The notes: generated by a model from the letters alone, not told the origin. Shown: positions 1-9,723, counted from the first letter of the stretch. The stretch is 64,000 bases of DNA from JALORV01 sp963724365 (GCA_963724365.1 CAVRUR010000003.1:401093-465092); one strand, 5' to 3'. Made by a program: numbers and translations.

Positions 1-462
1 TACCTGCGCAAGCTGTACCTGAACAACGACCTTGCTTCTGGCCGGATGCGCTACGACGGCCGCTCGATCGCGCTGTCCGACATACGCGCGCCGGTCTTTC
101 TCGTCGGCACCGAACGCGATCACGTCGCGCCGTGGAAGTCCGTCTACATGCTGAACCTGTACGCCGATGCTGACGTCACGTTCTGCCTTACGAGCGGCGG
201 CCACAATGTCGGCATCGTCAATCCGCCCGACGTCGAGGGGCCTCCGCGGCATTACCGGATTGCAACGAAGAAGGCGACAGATCGGTACGTCGACCCGGAC
301 CAGTGGTTTTCGCGCCATGCACCGCTCGATGGCTCGTGGTGGCCAGCCTGGCAGACGTGGCTCACGGAGCGCTCGGGCAAACCCGCCAAGCCGCCGTCGA
401 TGGGCAATGCCGACTTTGCGGCCATGGGTGACGCGCCGGGAACGTACGTGCTGATGAAGTAG
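1..462 (+). CDS. phaC: Poly(3-hydroxyalkanoate) synthase, class I, C-terminal part
   Basis: This is the C-terminal 153 residues of a PHA polymerase; the frame is open from the first base, so the gene starts outside the window. PhaC polymerises hydroxyacyl-CoA into polyester on granules, using a Cys-Asp-His triad. The fragment keeps the Asp region (VGTERDHVAPW) and the His region (TSGGHNVGI). The sequence between and after these, including the RHY and WWP/W segments, is typical of class I synthases. The nucleophile Cys lies upstream and cannot be seen. A GC-rich hairpin follows 80 bases after the stop. No phaA or phaB is seen downstream. Confidence 0.93.
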   Translation, partial: YLRKLYLNNDLASGRMRYDGRSIALSDIRAPVFLVGTERDHVAPWKSVYMLNLYADADVTFCLTSGGHNVGIVNPPDVEGPPRHYRIATKKATDRYVDPDQWFSRHAPLDGSWWPAWQTWLTERSGKPAKPPSMGNADFAAMGDAPGTYVLMK

Positions 463-541
463 GTTCCTGAAACAGCTACCTGATGTAGCGACCTGCAGTA
501 ACTCGGCTCCCACTCCGCCAAGCCGGGCGTACAAAGAACAA

Positions 542-561
542 AGCCCGGCCGAAGCCGGGCT
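542..561. terminator. Hairpin between phaC and the convergent small gene
   Basis: A perfect 8-bp stem (AGCCCGGC / GCCGGGCT) closes a CGAA tetraloop. It lies between the phaC stop at 462 and the end of the convergent minus-strand gene at 626, so it could serve both. There is no clear T run on either side, so intrinsic termination is not certain. Confidence 0.5.
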
Positions 562-625
562 CTGCCCTACGTGTCCTCCGCGGGGGAGGCGGCAGGACCA
601 GTTCAGCACGCCACGCGCGTGGCGA

Positions 626-799
626 TCAATTGGTACGTGTGGCTGTAACGGTCGCACGCGCGGACGCCACGTTCTGAAGCGCATCCTCGCGTGGCTGCAT
701 GCCGGCGACGGTGCTGCCCAACAGGACGGCGCTCGTGATGACGGCGATGGCGAAGGCAGCGAGCTTGGCAGCGACGGAAACGGTGTCGGTGGCGTACAT
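626..799 (-). CDS. Small membrane or exported protein, 57 aa
   Basis: A 57-residue protein beginning MYATDTVSVAAKLAAF. It has one long hydrophobic stretch (residues about 10-32, rich in Ala, Ile and Val) followed by a polar tail with several Ala, Thr and Arg residues. A good ribosome binding site (AGAGGGA on the minus strand) lies 7 bases before the ATG, which is the main reason to call it. It could be a single-span membrane protein or a secreted peptide with an uncleaved signal. No family is recognised. It converges on phaC across the hairpin at 542-561, and a 418-base non-coding stretch lies upstream. Confidence 0.6.
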   Translation of the reverse strand: MYATDTVSVAAKLAAFAIAVITSAVLLGSTVAGMQPREDALQNVASARATVTATRTN

Positions 800-1217
800 G
801 ATGCAATCCCTCTGTAGTTAGTGCGGCCTGCATTGTCGATGGGCGCACTGTAGGCACGTACGCCTCCGCTTTCGAGCGCATTGCGACGGGCCGCAGAAAT
901 CGCGGCGTGAACTGCAGTGGAGCGTTCGTCGCGATTTAGGGGCGATTTCAGATTTCATCCTGTCCACGCGCAATTCATCCCACCCTGCTGCAATTCGTCG
1001 CGTGGCGCTTTCGCTGTTCGCTCCGGCGCGCAGAATCTGCGAACCGATGACCGATACCGGATCCGGCCTGCAAACAGATTTATCTGGTCCGATGTCCGGT
1101 TTCGAATCGATTCGGCGTCCTATCCATCAAGAGCACCCGGCATCCGCCCGATGCTCCCGGACAGCAGGCTCGTTGCTTGCTGATGTGTTGAACCGTCTAT
1201 GTGGAAGGAACCCTGCC
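800..1217. other. Intergenic region between divergent small genes
   Basis: This 418-base stretch separates the minus-strand 57-aa gene from the plus-strand 104-aa secreted protein, so it should hold both promoters. Several frames stay open by chance because of the high GC content, but none has a ribosome binding site or a protein-like composition. No repeat, tRNA or clear promoter was recognised. Confidence 0.4.
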
Positions 1218-1532
1218 ATGATCGCCACCACCACCCGCATCGCCTCAGCGCTTGTCCTCGCGGCGGCGTTCACCGCCAGTGCGCAGGCCGAATACCGCTG
1301 CGACACAGCGCCCAGCTGGGTCGACCGCAGCGCCTGCCAGGCCGCCGATCAGGGTCCCGATGCCCTGCGACGCTTCGTCCAGAACATGAACTCGATCCGT
1401 ATCAATATCCAGTTCTCAGACTACGTCAATGAACAGCGGGCCAACTCCTGGGAGGCGCAGAGTCGCAAGACGGCTGCGCAGAAAGACCCCGTCGCGGACA
1501 CGCAGAAGGTCGCCAGCAACGAAAAGCGCTAG
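1218..1532 (+). CDS. Small secreted or periplasmic protein, 104 aa
   Basis: The chosen ATG follows a GGAAGGA ribosome binding site. The product starts with a classical signal peptide: Arg at residue 7, a hydrophobic core (ALVLAAAFTAS), then cleavage after AQA. The mature part has two Cys residues (YRCDTAP and RSACQAAD) that may form a disulfide. It ends in a polar, Lys/Gln-rich tail. The frame extends further upstream without a stop, but that part lacks a binding site and protein-like composition. The family is not recognised; a periplasmic location is inferred from the signal peptide. Confidence 0.7.
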   Translation: MIATTTRIASALVLAAAFTASAQAEYRCDTAPSWVDRSACQAADQGPDALRRFVQNMNSIRINIQFSDYVNEQRANSWEAQSRKTAAQKDPVADTQKVASNEKR

Positions 1533-1565
1533 TACCGCTCCACGCTTCTTCCCGCGCGCGGCTGC

Positions 1566-1585
1566 CCGGCTGGTCCTCCAGCCGG
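1566..1585. terminator. Hairpin between the secreted protein gene and kdpE
   Basis: A perfect 8-bp stem (CCGGCTGG / CCAGCCGG) with a TCCT loop lies in the 217-base gap between convergent genes. It sits 33 bases after the plus-strand stop and is also downstream of the kdp operon on the minus strand. No T run is visible, so this is a structural call only. Confidence 0.4.
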
Positions 1586-1749
1586 CCGCGGCAGTCGCGC
1601 TGCGGGGATCTCGCTTCCTGGTGTGTCGCGAGGCGCCGCCGGGATGCGGCCGATGCATTGCGATCGTTGAATCGCAGGCGAGGAACTCCCTGTCCCATAC
1701 TGTGACATGGGCGGCTGCATCGCTTCGCAGAGCAGACTGATCCGCCTGC

Positions 1750-2451
1750 CTAATCGCCTTCAGCCGGCACGAGTCGATAGCCGACCCCTGTTTCGGTCTG
1801 AAGATAGCGCGGTCGAGCGGGATCCGGCTCGATCTTTTCGCGCAGCTGCTTCATGTAGATGCGCAAGTAGTGCGGCTGGTCGACCCGATCGGGGCCCCAG
1901 ACCTCCTTCAGCAATTGCCGCTGCGTCGCCACCGCACCGTCGTGGCGCGCGAGTGCAGCGAGCAGGCGAAACTCCAGCGGCGTGAAGTGAATCGCTCCGG
2001 CGGGACCCTGTGCAGTGCGCTGCGTCAGGTTGATGGTCACCTGCCCGAGCTGCAGCGGCCGATCGAGCTCGGTCGGCCGCGCGGCTCGCCGGAGCGCCGC
2101 GCGCACACGCGCGAGCAGTTCGCCGACAGCGAACGGCTTGGTCACGTAGTCGTCGGCGCCGGCATCGAGCGCCGCGATCTTCTGCTGCTCGTCAACACGC
2201 GCCGACAGCACAACGATCGGCAGCGACGACCACTCGCGGATGCCGCGAACCACGGTGTGGCCCTCGGCGTCCGGCAGACCCAGGTCGAGGATCACCAGAT
2301 CGGGCTTGTGGCTGGCCGCCTCGATCAGGCCGCGCCGCGCGGTATCAGCCTCGATTACGCGAAAACCTTCGGCCGCCAGCGTCGTGCGCAGCAGGCGGCG
2401 CAATTGCGGCTCGTCGTCCACCACCAGCACGGCATGGGCCGCGTCGGTCAT
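1750..2451 (-). CDS. kdpE: KDP operon response regulator
   Basis: A 233-residue OmpR-family response regulator. The receiver domain carries the acidic pair at residues 12-13, the phosphoacceptor Asp56 (LVILDLGLPD) and the conserved Lys105 (YVTKPF). A winged-helix DNA-binding domain fills residues about 135-228. KdpE activates kdpFABC when phosphorylated by KdpD under K+ limitation or osmotic stress. It is the last gene of the operon, and its start overlaps the kdpD stop by 4 bases (ATGA), which implies translational coupling. Length and position match the family. Confidence 0.95.
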   Translation of the reverse strand: MTDAAHAVLVVDDEPQLRRLLRTTLAAEGFRVIEADTARRGLIEAASHKPDLVILDLGLPDAEGHTVVRGIREWSSLPIVVLSARVDEQQKIAALDAGADDYVTKPFAVGELLARVRAALRRAARPTELDRPLQLGQVTINLTQRTAQGPAGAIHFTPLEFRLLAALARHDGAVATQRQLLKEVWGPDRVDQPHYLRIYMKQLREKIEPDPARPRYLQTETGVGYRLVPAEGD

Positions 2452-5184
2452 GCAGTCTCCTCATCGGGTAGCACCGGCGCATCCTCAGGCATCGGCAGCG
2501 TCGTCACGAACGACGCGCCGCCGCCGCTTACTCGCTCGGCGCGCATGTCACCGCCGTGGGCTCGCGCAATGGCGCGACAGATCGCCAGTCCCAGCCCGAC
2601 CCCACCGATTGCGCCTTCGACCCGACCGCGATGGAATTTTTCGAAGAGTGCTTCCGGTTCTACCTCCAGCGGAAAGCCCGGACCGTTGTCGACCACCTTC
2701 AGCTCGACCTGGCCTTCGCGCCGGCGCGCACTGACGACGATGCGACTGCCCGACGGCGTGTACTTCGCGGCGTTTTCGAGCAGGTTGAACAACAGCTGTT
2801 CGAGCAGCACCGGATCCGCAAAGATCAGTGGCGGTGCATCGTCGAGTCGCGTTTCGATGAGGTGGTCGGCCAGCAGATGCTGCAGCCGATGCAAGGCCGC
2901 TCCGACGAGTTCCTGCAGCGGCACCCATTCAGGCTTGGCAACTGAACGACCGGACTCCAGCCGCGTCATGTCCAGCACATTGGCGATCAGCTGCGTCATC
3001 TGCGTCGACTCGTCGACGATGCTCTGCGCGAGCTCGCGCCGGGCCTCGGAGTCCAGCCGCGATTGCGGTTGAGCCAGGCTGCTCGCTGCGCCGCTGATCA
3101 CTGCCAGCGGCGTGCGCATGTCGTGCGAGATCGCCGCCAGCAGGCTGTTGCGCACCGACTCTGTTTCCGCTGCGACCGTCGCCGCCTGTGCCCGGTCGGC
3201 CAGGCGGGCGCGCTCGAGTGCGAGTGCAAGCTGGCCGGCAAACGTGTCCAGCAGGTGCGCCTGTTCCGGCAGAAGGATGCGACGTGGATTCGCCGGCAGC
3301 ACCGCCAGTACGCCGAGGGCACGGCGTGCAGAATCGCTTCCGACGAGCGGCAGATAGCGCGCCGGGGTGCCCGGCAGCGTGTTCGTGCCGAGGCCGGCAG
3401 GCTGCGAATGTTCCTGCACCCATTGCGCCACCGGTACATCCGCACCGCGCAAGGAGGCCGCTTCCGGCGCCGAGCGCGGCACCTGCAGCGCGCCCTGATC
3501 ATCCGGCAGCAGAACGACGGCCTGCGACTCGAATGCCTCACCAATGTGGCGAACGGCAACACGAGTCATGCCATCGACACCGCGCACCGCGGCCAGTTCA
3601 CGGCTCATCGCATACAGCAGAGCGGTGCGCCGTTCGCGGTGGCCGGCCACGCGCGCCTGCAGCCGTACGCTATCCATCAAGGTACCGATCAGGATGCCGA
3701 CAGCGGTCAGCACGGCGAAGGTGATCAGGTACTGGCCGTCCGCAATATTGAAGGTGAACAGCGGCGGCACGAAGAAGAAGTTGTAGGCTAGCGTGCTCGC
3801 GATCGCGGCGAGCACGGACGGGCCGCGGCCATAGCGCCAGGCGATCAGCGTGATCGACAGCAGGTAGATCATCACGATGTTGGGCTCGTTCAACACCGAC
3901 GTCGTCACCCAACCGAGCGCTGTGGCGACAGCGACGCCGACGCCGGCCCACGCATAGCGCGGCCAGCGCCGCTTGCCCGACGGCGGCGCATCAAGATAGG
4001 CCGCGCTGCGCGCCAGCAACGGGCTCTTGGCGATGCGCATCGTCTCTGTCGTCTTGACGACAGTGACGTCGATGCCGCGGATGTGCGCCAGGACCTGATC
4101 GACCGTCGAGGGCCACAGCCAGCGAGCCACTCCCTTGCGGCTCGGCTCGCCCAGCAGCACACGCGTCACGTTGCGCGTCTGCGCGTAGTGCACCAGTTCG
4201 GCACCGGCCGAGGGGCCACCGAGCGTCACCGTTTCGGCGCCGAGCGTCTCAGCCAGTCGCAGCCACGCGATGCGCCGGTCGCGCTCAGCCTCAGGAAGAC
4301 GGATCAGGTCGGGCGTTTCGACATAGACCACGATCCATTCCGCATGCAGCGCCGCTGCCAGACGCTTGCCGGCGCGCACCAGGGTTTCTCCATCGCTGCG
4401 CGGGCCAACGCCGACCAGGATGCGCTCCCCGGCCGCCCAAGGCACGCCAATGCCCTCGGTCGCGCGGTAGCGGTCCATCGCCGCATCGACGCGTTCCGCC
4501 GTCTTGCGCAGCGCCAGCTCGCGCAGCGCGATCAGGTTGCCTTTACGGAAAAAGTTCTCGAGCGCGACGCGCACCCGCTCCGGCACGTACACCTTGCCTT
4601 CGCGCAGTCGCTGCAGCAGATCGTCGGGAGGCAGATCGACCAGTTCGACCTCGTCGGCGGACTCGAACACCGTGTCGGGCACGGTCTCCAGCATGCGCAC
4701 TGTCGTGATGCCTGCGACGACGTCGTTCAGGCTCTCGAGATGCTGGACGTTGACTGTCGTCCACACGTCGATGCCGGCGTCGCGCAGCTCCTCGATGTCC
4801 TGCCAGCGCTTGGCATGACGGCTGCCAGCGGCGTTGGTGTGGGCGAGCTCGTCGACCAGCAGCAAACGTGGCTTGCGCTGAAGTGCGCGGTCGAGATCGA
4901 ACTCGCGCACCTGAGCCGGGCCCTGGCAGCAGCAGCAGGAACGGGATCGCCTCCAGGCCCTCGAGCAGGCGCTCGGTTTCCGGGCGTCCATGCGGTTCGA
5001 CATAGCCGACCACGACATCGACGCCTTCGGCCTTCTGCCGCTGAGCCGCCTCGAGCATCGCAAAGGTCTTGCCGACGCCAGCCGTCGCGCCGAAGAAGAT
5101 CTTCAGCTTGCCGCGCCGTGCCGCCCGTTCCTCGGACTCGACGTGTGCGAGCAGGGCGTCGGGGTCGGCGCGGCGGTCTTCCAT
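2448..5184 (-). CDS. kdpD: Osmosensitive K+ channel sensor kinase KdpD (one frameshift)
   Basis: The KdpD sensor kinase, about 912 residues once a frame change is repaired. The order is an N-terminal KdpD domain with Walker A (GATAGVGKT, residues 32-40), a universal-stress-like domain, four closely spaced membrane spans (the DUF4118 region), a GAF-like part, the phosphoacceptor helix (ISHDMRTPL) and an ATPase domain with DNGPGFPL and GVGLGLAI motifs. Residues 1 to about 85 are in one frame and the rest in another. The switch lies near 4915-4945, beside a CAG repeat and a GGGCCC run, so a sequencing indel is the simplest cause. The start is the ATG at 5184, just after the 45-aa ORF. Confidence 0.88.
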
Positions 5185-5188
5185 CCCG

Positions 5189-5326
5189 TCAGCGTAGTCG
5201 ATCGCGCGGCAGCCGCAGGTGGCGACTGCGCCGCCGCATCCGGAAGCGCACCGCCAGCAGCGTCAGCACCAGCGCCGCAGCGGTGACCAGCACCATGACG
5301 TCATCCCACGTCAACGCGTCGGTCAC
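5189..5326 (-). CDS. 45-aa membrane protein between kdpC and kdpD
   Basis: A 45-residue ORF fills the gap between kdpC and kdpD. Its GTG start overlaps the kdpC stop codon in the sequence GTGA, so translation is probably coupled. It ends 4 bases before the kdpD ATG. The protein has an acidic N-terminus (TDALTWDD), a single hydrophobic span (residues about 11-27, MVLVTAAALVLTLLAV) and a very basic tail with ten Arg. This suggests a cytoplasmic positive tail and one membrane crossing. It is clearly not KdpF, which is present upstream of kdpA. A role in assembling KdpFABC or linking it to KdpD is only a guess from position. Confidence 0.6.
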   Translation of the reverse strand: MTDALTWDDVMVLVTAAALVLTLLAVRFRMRRRSRHLRLPRDRLR

Positions 5327-5895
5327 TTGGTCGCGTCCAATGCGATGTTCAACTGCAGAACGTTGACGCGCGCTTCACCCAGCAAGCCGAACTGACGCGG
5401 TTCGGTGTAGGCGGCCACCAGCGCCCGTACCTTGTTTTCGTCCAGGCCTCGCACGCGCGCAACACGGCGCAACTGGAACTCGGCGGCTGCCGGACCGATG
5501 TGCGGATCGAGCCCACTGCCGGATGCTGTGACCAGGTCCTGCGGAACGGGCGCCTTGTTATCCGGATCGGCGTCCTTCAAAGCTGCAACGCGCTCCTTTA
5601 CGGCGTCCGCCAGGGCCGGATTGGTCATGCCCAGGTTCGAGCCGCTCGAAGCCAGCCCGTTGTAGGGCTGCGGACCGGTGGCCGACGGCCGGCCCCAGAA
5701 GTACTTCGGATCCGAGAACGGCTGGCCGATCAGCGTCGAGCCGACCGCCTTGCCGTCGCGCACGATCAGGCTGCCGTTGGCCGTGTCGCGCATCGTCAAT
5801 TGCGCTATGCCGGCGACGACGCCCGGATACACGAGCCCGGTCACGATCGTCAGCAGAACAAACACGATTGCTGCGGTGGAGATGTCGCGTTTCAT
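5323..5895 (-). CDS. kdpC: K+-transporting ATPase subunit C
   Basis: The KdpC subunit, 190 residues. It has one N-terminal membrane span (residues about 6-30) with the family's TGLVYPGVV motif. A periplasmic domain follows, with the conserved FSDPKYFWGRPS and SGSNLGMTNPAL segments and the LDPHIGPAAA motif. KdpC stabilises the KdpFABC complex. The ATG at 5895 is chosen because AGGAG lies 5 bases before it. A GTG two codons upstream overlaps that binding site and is less likely. kdpB ends 8 bases upstream, and the 45-aa ORF overlaps its stop. Confidence 0.96.
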   Translation of the reverse strand: MKRDISTAAIVFVLLTIVTGLVYPGVVAGIAQLTMRDTANGSLIVRDGKAVGSTLIGQPFSDPKYFWGRPSATGPQPYNGLASSGSNLGMTNPALADAVKERVAALKDADPDNKAPVPQDLVTASGSGLDPHIGPAAAEFQLRRVARVRGLDENKVRALVAAYTEPRQFGLLGEARVNVLQLNIALDATK

Positions 5896-5903
5896 TTTCA
5901 CTC

Positions 5904-7955
5904 CTAGGCCAGGCCGAGACCGACCAGCAAGAGGTCGATCGCCTTGATGCCGATAAAGGGAACGATCAGCCCGCCGAGCCCGTAGATCAGCAGGTTCCGG
6001 CGCAATAGCGAGGCGGCCGTGTCAGCGCGCGAGGCGATGCCGCGCAGCGCCAGCGGGATCAGCGCAACGATGATCAGTGCATTGAAGATCACCGCCGACA
6101 GGATCGCCGACGACGGCGACGCAAGCCCCATCACGTTCAGTGCGTTCAGTTGTGGGTAGGTCGCCGCGAACGCCGCCGGGATGATTGCGAAGTACTTGGC
6201 GACGTCGTTGGCGATCGAAAACGTCGTCAGCGAGCCGCGCGTGATCAGCATCTGCTTGCCGATCTCGACCACCTCGATCAGCTTGGTCGGGTTCGAATCG
6301 AGGTCGACCATGTTCCCGGCTTCCTTGGCCGCCTGCGTGCCGCTGTTCATCGCCACGGCCACGTCGGCCTGCGCGAGTGCCGGCGCATCGTTGGTGCCGT
6401 CGCCACACATCGCAACCAGACGACCCTGCGCCTGCTGGTCGCGGATCAGCTTGAGCTTGGCCTCCGGCGTCGCCTCGGCGAGGAACTCGTCGACGCCGGA
6501 CTCGGCGGCGATCGCGGCCGCTGTGAGACGGTTGTCGCCGGTGATCATCACGGTCTTGATACCCATGCGGCGCAGCTGCGCGAAGCGCTCCTTGATGCCG
6601 CCCTTGACGATGTCGCGCAGCTCGATGACACCGAGCGCGCGCGGGCCTTCGGCCACCACCAGCGGCGTCGCGCCCTTGCTGGCGACCTGATCGACATGGG
6701 TGCGCAGCTGACGATCGAGCGCCTTGCCCTGGGACTTCAGCCACGCTTCGATCGCATCGGGTGCGCCCTTGCGGATGCGGCGTTCGCCGATGTCGATGCC
6801 GCTCATGCGCGTCTGGGCGGTGAACGGCACAAAGGTCGCGTTCATCTCGTGCAGTTCGCGGCCACGGATGCCGAAGCTTTTCGCCAGCACGACGATCGAG
6901 CGGCCCTCGGGGGTTTCGTCGGCCAGCGAGGCGAGTTGCGCCGCGTCCGCGAGCTCCTGCTCCGTAACGCCACCCGGCGCCGGCCAGAACTTCGCGGCCT
7001 GACGGTTGCCCAGCGTGATCGTTCCGGTCTTGTCGAGCAGCAGCACGTCGACGTCGCCAGCGGCTTCGATCGCGCGCCCCGACGTCGCCACGACGTTCGC
7101 CTGGATCATGCGGTCCATGCCCGCAATGCCGATCGCCGAGAGCAGCCCGCCGATCGTGGTCGGAATCAGGCAGACGAGCAGAGCCACCAGCACGGTCAGC
7201 CCGATCACCTGCCCCTGCGAGGAACTGGCGACTGCGTAGACCGAGAACGGCAGCAATGTGGCCACCGCGATCAGGAAGACCAGCGTCAACGCCGCCAGCA
7301 GGATCGCGAGTGCAATCTCGTTCGGTGTGCGCTGCCGTTTGGCGCCTTCCACCATCGCGATCATGCGGTCGAGGAAGCTGTCGCCCGGGTTGGCGGAAAT
7401 GCGCACGACCAGCCAGTCGGACAGCACGCGCGTGCCGCCGGTCACCGACGAGCGATCGCCTCCGGCCGCGCGCACGACCGGGGCCGACTCGCCGGTAATC
7501 GCCGACTCGTCGACCGAGGCCACGCCGTCGATGACGTCGCCGTCGCCCGGCATCATCTGGCCCGCCTCGACCAGCACCACATCGCCCTTGCGCAGCTGGC
7601 TCGAGTTCACCGTGCTATGCGGTGCATCGCGGCGCGTGCCATCGAGCTTGATGGCCGGCGTGTCCTTCTTGGCGCCGCGCAGGCTGGCCGCCTGGGCCTT
7701 GCCGCGTCCCTCCGCCAGCGCTTCCGCGAAGTTGGCGAACAGCACCGTGAACCACAGCCAGACCGAGATCGCTGCGGTGAATCCGTCGCGATCGACGATC
7801 GCGAGCACCGTGGTCAGCAGCGCGCCCAGCCAGGTGACGAACATCACCGGGTTGCGCCACTGCGCCATGGGTGTCATGCGCTTCAGCGAATCGACCACCG
7901 CCTGGCCCATCAGCGCCGGCTCGAACGTGCGGATTGCGTGTTTGTGTGTCGTCAT
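5904..7955 (-). CDS. kdpB: K+-transporting P-type ATPase subunit B
   Basis: The catalytic P-type ATPase subunit, 683 residues and full length. It has the phosphatase loop TGES (about 154-157), the phosphorylation motif DKTGT (Asp308) and the hinge motif GDGTNDAPAL. Membrane helices lie in the usual places: two pairs near 35-85 and 215-275, and a C-terminal set after about 575. KdpB hydrolyses ATP to drive K+ uptake through KdpA. The start at 7955 follows an AGGACA site; an in-frame ATG eight codons further up is less likely. It begins 13 bases after kdpA and ends just before kdpC. Confidence 0.97.
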   Translation of the reverse strand: MTTHKHAIRTFEPALMGQAVVDSLKRMTPMAQWRNPVMFVTWLGALLTTVLAIVDRDGFTAAISVWLWFTVLFANFAEALAEGRGKAQAASLRGAKKDTPAIKLDGTRRDAPHSTVNSSQLRKGDVVLVEAGQMMPGDGDVIDGVASVDESAITGESAPVVRAAGGDRSSVTGGTRVLSDWLVVRISANPGDSFLDRMIAMVEGAKRQRTPNEIALAILLAALTLVFLIAVATLLPFSVYAVASSSQGQVIGLTVLVALLVCLIPTTIGGLLSAIGIAGMDRMIQANVVATSGRAIEAAGDVDVLLLDKTGTITLGNRQAAKFWPAPGGVTEQELADAAQLASLADETPEGRSIVVLAKSFGIRGRELHEMNATFVPFTAQTRMSGIDIGERRIRKGAPDAIEAWLKSQGKALDRQLRTHVDQVASKGATPLVVAEGPRALGVIELRDIVKGGIKERFAQLRRMGIKTVMITGDNRLTAAAIAAESGVDEFLAEATPEAKLKLIRDQQAQGRLVAMCGDGTNDAPALAQADVAVAMNSGTQAAKEAGNMVDLDSNPTKLIEVVEIGKQMLITRGSLTTFSIANDVAKYFAIIPAAFAATYPQLNALNVMGLASPSSAILSAVIFNALIIVALIPLALRGIASRADTAASLLRRNLLIYGLGGLIVPFIGIKAIDLLLVGLGLA

Positions 7956-7968
7956 GTCAGTGTCCTGC

Positions 7969-9723
7969 CTACTTCGCAAAGAGCATCAGGTGCTCGACGA
8001 TCGGTCCGAGCGCCAGCGCCGGCACGAAGGTCAGCGCGCCCACCAGCAGCACCGTGCCGATCAGCAGCCCGACGAACAGCGGCGTATGCGTCGGCAGCGT
8101 TCCGCTCGAGGCCGGTATGAACTTCTTGGCAGCCAGGCTGCCGGCGATCGCCAGCACCGGCACGATCAGCCAGTAACGCGAAAGCCACATCGCCACGCCG
8201 AGCGCCGAGTTGTAGAAAGGCGTATTGGCCGAGAGACCCGCGAACGCGCTGCCGTTGTTGTTGCCGGCCGAACTGAATGCATACAGCACCTGCGAGAATC
8301 CGTGCACGCCGGGATTGGACATGCTCGATACGCCGGGCTCGATCACCACCGCCAGCGCGGTGCCGACCAGCACCACGAATGGCGGAATCAGGATCACCAG
8401 CGACGCCATCTTCATCTCGTACGCCTGGATCTTCTTGCCGAGGTACTCCGGCGTGCGGCCCACCATCAGGCCGGCGATGAACACCGCGATGATCGCGAAC
8501 ACCAGCATGCCGTACAGACCCGAGCCGACGCCGCCGTACACCACTTCGCCCAGCTGCATCAGCCACATCGGCACCAGGCCACCGAGCGGCGTATACGAGT
8601 CGTGCATCGAGTTGACCGAGCCATTCGACGCGGCCGTCGTCGCCGTCGCCCACAGCGCCGAGGTCGCAGGCCCGAAGCGCGTTTCCTTGCCCTCAAGATT
8701 GCCGGCGCTCGTTTCCACGCCCAGCACTGAGAGCTGCGGATTGGCAGTTTCCTCCGCGGCCACGGCCGCGAAGGCGAGCACCAGGAAGATCGCGCTCATC
8801 GCTCCGTACACCGCCCACCCCTGGCGTGCATCGTTGACCAGCCGTCCGAAGGTGAAGCACAGCGCTGCCGGGATCAGCAGGATTGCCAGCACTTCGAGGA
8901 AGTTGGACCACGGTGTCGGGTTCTCGTAGGGATGCGCCGAGTTGACGTTGAAGAAGCCGCCGCCGTTGGTGCCGAGCTGCTTGATGGCCACCTGAGATGC
9001 GGCCGGTCCCTGCGGCAGGGACTGCGTCGCGATCGTCTCCTTCTTCTCCGGCGCTCCGTCCTTGGCCGGTGTGACCACCTCGACCGACTGCACGAGCGGC
9101 ACGTCGACCGCCGGATTGAAGTTCTGGACCACGCCCTGCGACACCAGCGCCAGCGACAGCACCAGCGACAAGGGCAGCAGCACGTACAGCGTCGAGCGCG
9201 TCAGGTCGACCCAGAAATTGCCTATTCCCGTGGATTGCTTGCGCACGAAGCCACGGATGAACGCGGCGAGCACCGCCATTCCGGTCGCTGCCGACACGAA
9301 GTTCTGCACGCCGAGACCCAGCATCTGCGTCAGGTAGCTCATCGTCGATTCGCCGCCGTAGCCCTGCCAGTTGGTGTTGGTGGCGAAGCTGATCGCGGTG
9401 TTGAAGGACGAATCGGGCGAGACCGCGCCGAGCCCTTGCGGATTCAGCGGGAGGACGCCCTGCAGGCGCTGCAGCGCGTAGACGGCCAGCGCACCGAGCA
9501 GGTTGAACGCCAGTGCCGCGAAGGCATAGCGCTTCCAGCCCATGTCGTCGTCGGTGCCTACTCCGCTCAGCCGGTAGATCAGCCGCTCGACCGGTCCGAG
9601 CACGCGGCTGGCGAATGTCTTCTCGCCGGTGTAGACGCGGGCGATGTACGCGCCCAGTGGCCAGGCAAGTGCCGTCAGTACGGCGAAGTACAGGATGACC
9701 TGCAATGCTCCGAAACCGCTCAT
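7969..9723 (-). CDS. kdpA: K+-transporting ATPase subunit A
   Basis: The K+-conducting subunit, 584 residues with about ten membrane spans. The selectivity-filter regions of this SKT-superfamily protein are visible as TNTNWQGYGGE, GTNGGGFFNVN, TPLGGLVP and AGNNNGSAF. The start is the ATG at 9723, whose A overlaps the kdpF stop in TGATG. The open frame continues upstream, but that part overlaps kdpF and does not look like KdpA. It sits within the kdpFABC order and is followed by kdpB. Confidence 0.97.
   Translation of the reverse strand: MSGFGALQVILYFAVLTALAWPLGAYIARVYTGEKTFASRVLGPVERLIYRLSGVGTDDDMGWKRYAFAALAFNLLGALAVYALQRLQGVLPLNPQGLGAVSPDSSFNTAISFATNTNWQGYGGESTMSYLTQMLGLGVQNFVSAATGMAVLAAFIRGFVRKQSTGIGNFWVDLTRSTLYVLLPLSLVLSLALVSQGVVQNFNPAVDVPLVQSVEVVTPAKDGAPEKKETIATQSLPQGPAASQVAIKQLGTNGGGFFNVNSAHPYENPTPWSNFLEVLAILLIPAALCFTFGRLVNDARQGWAVYGAMSAIFLVLAFAAVAAEETANPQLSVLGVETSAGNLEGKETRFGPATSALWATATTAASNGSVNSMHDSYTPLGGLVPMWLMQLGEVVYGGVGSGLYGMLVFAIIAVFIAGLMVGRTPEYLGKKIQAYEMKMASLVILIPPFVVLVGTALAVVIEPGVSSMSNPGVHGFSQVLYAFSSAGNNNGSAFAGLSANTPFYNSALGVAMWLSRYWLIVPVLAIAGSLAAKKFIPASSGTLPTHTPLFVGLLIGTVLLVGALTFVPALALGPIVEHLMLFAK

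Noticed and set aside
1870..3072. A 400-codon plus-strand frame opposite kdpE and kdpD
   Set aside because: Antisense to well-supported genes, with Arg/Ser-rich composition.
4083..5366. A 427-codon plus-strand frame opposite kdpD
   Set aside because: Antisense shadow of KdpD and the 45-aa ORF; no binding site and no recognisable domain.
6150..8120. A 656-codon open frame on the plus strand opposite kdpB
   Set aside because: It is exactly antisense to KdpB, which carries all its catalytic motifs. Its product is rich in Arg, His and Gln in the way expected from GC-rich antisense reading.
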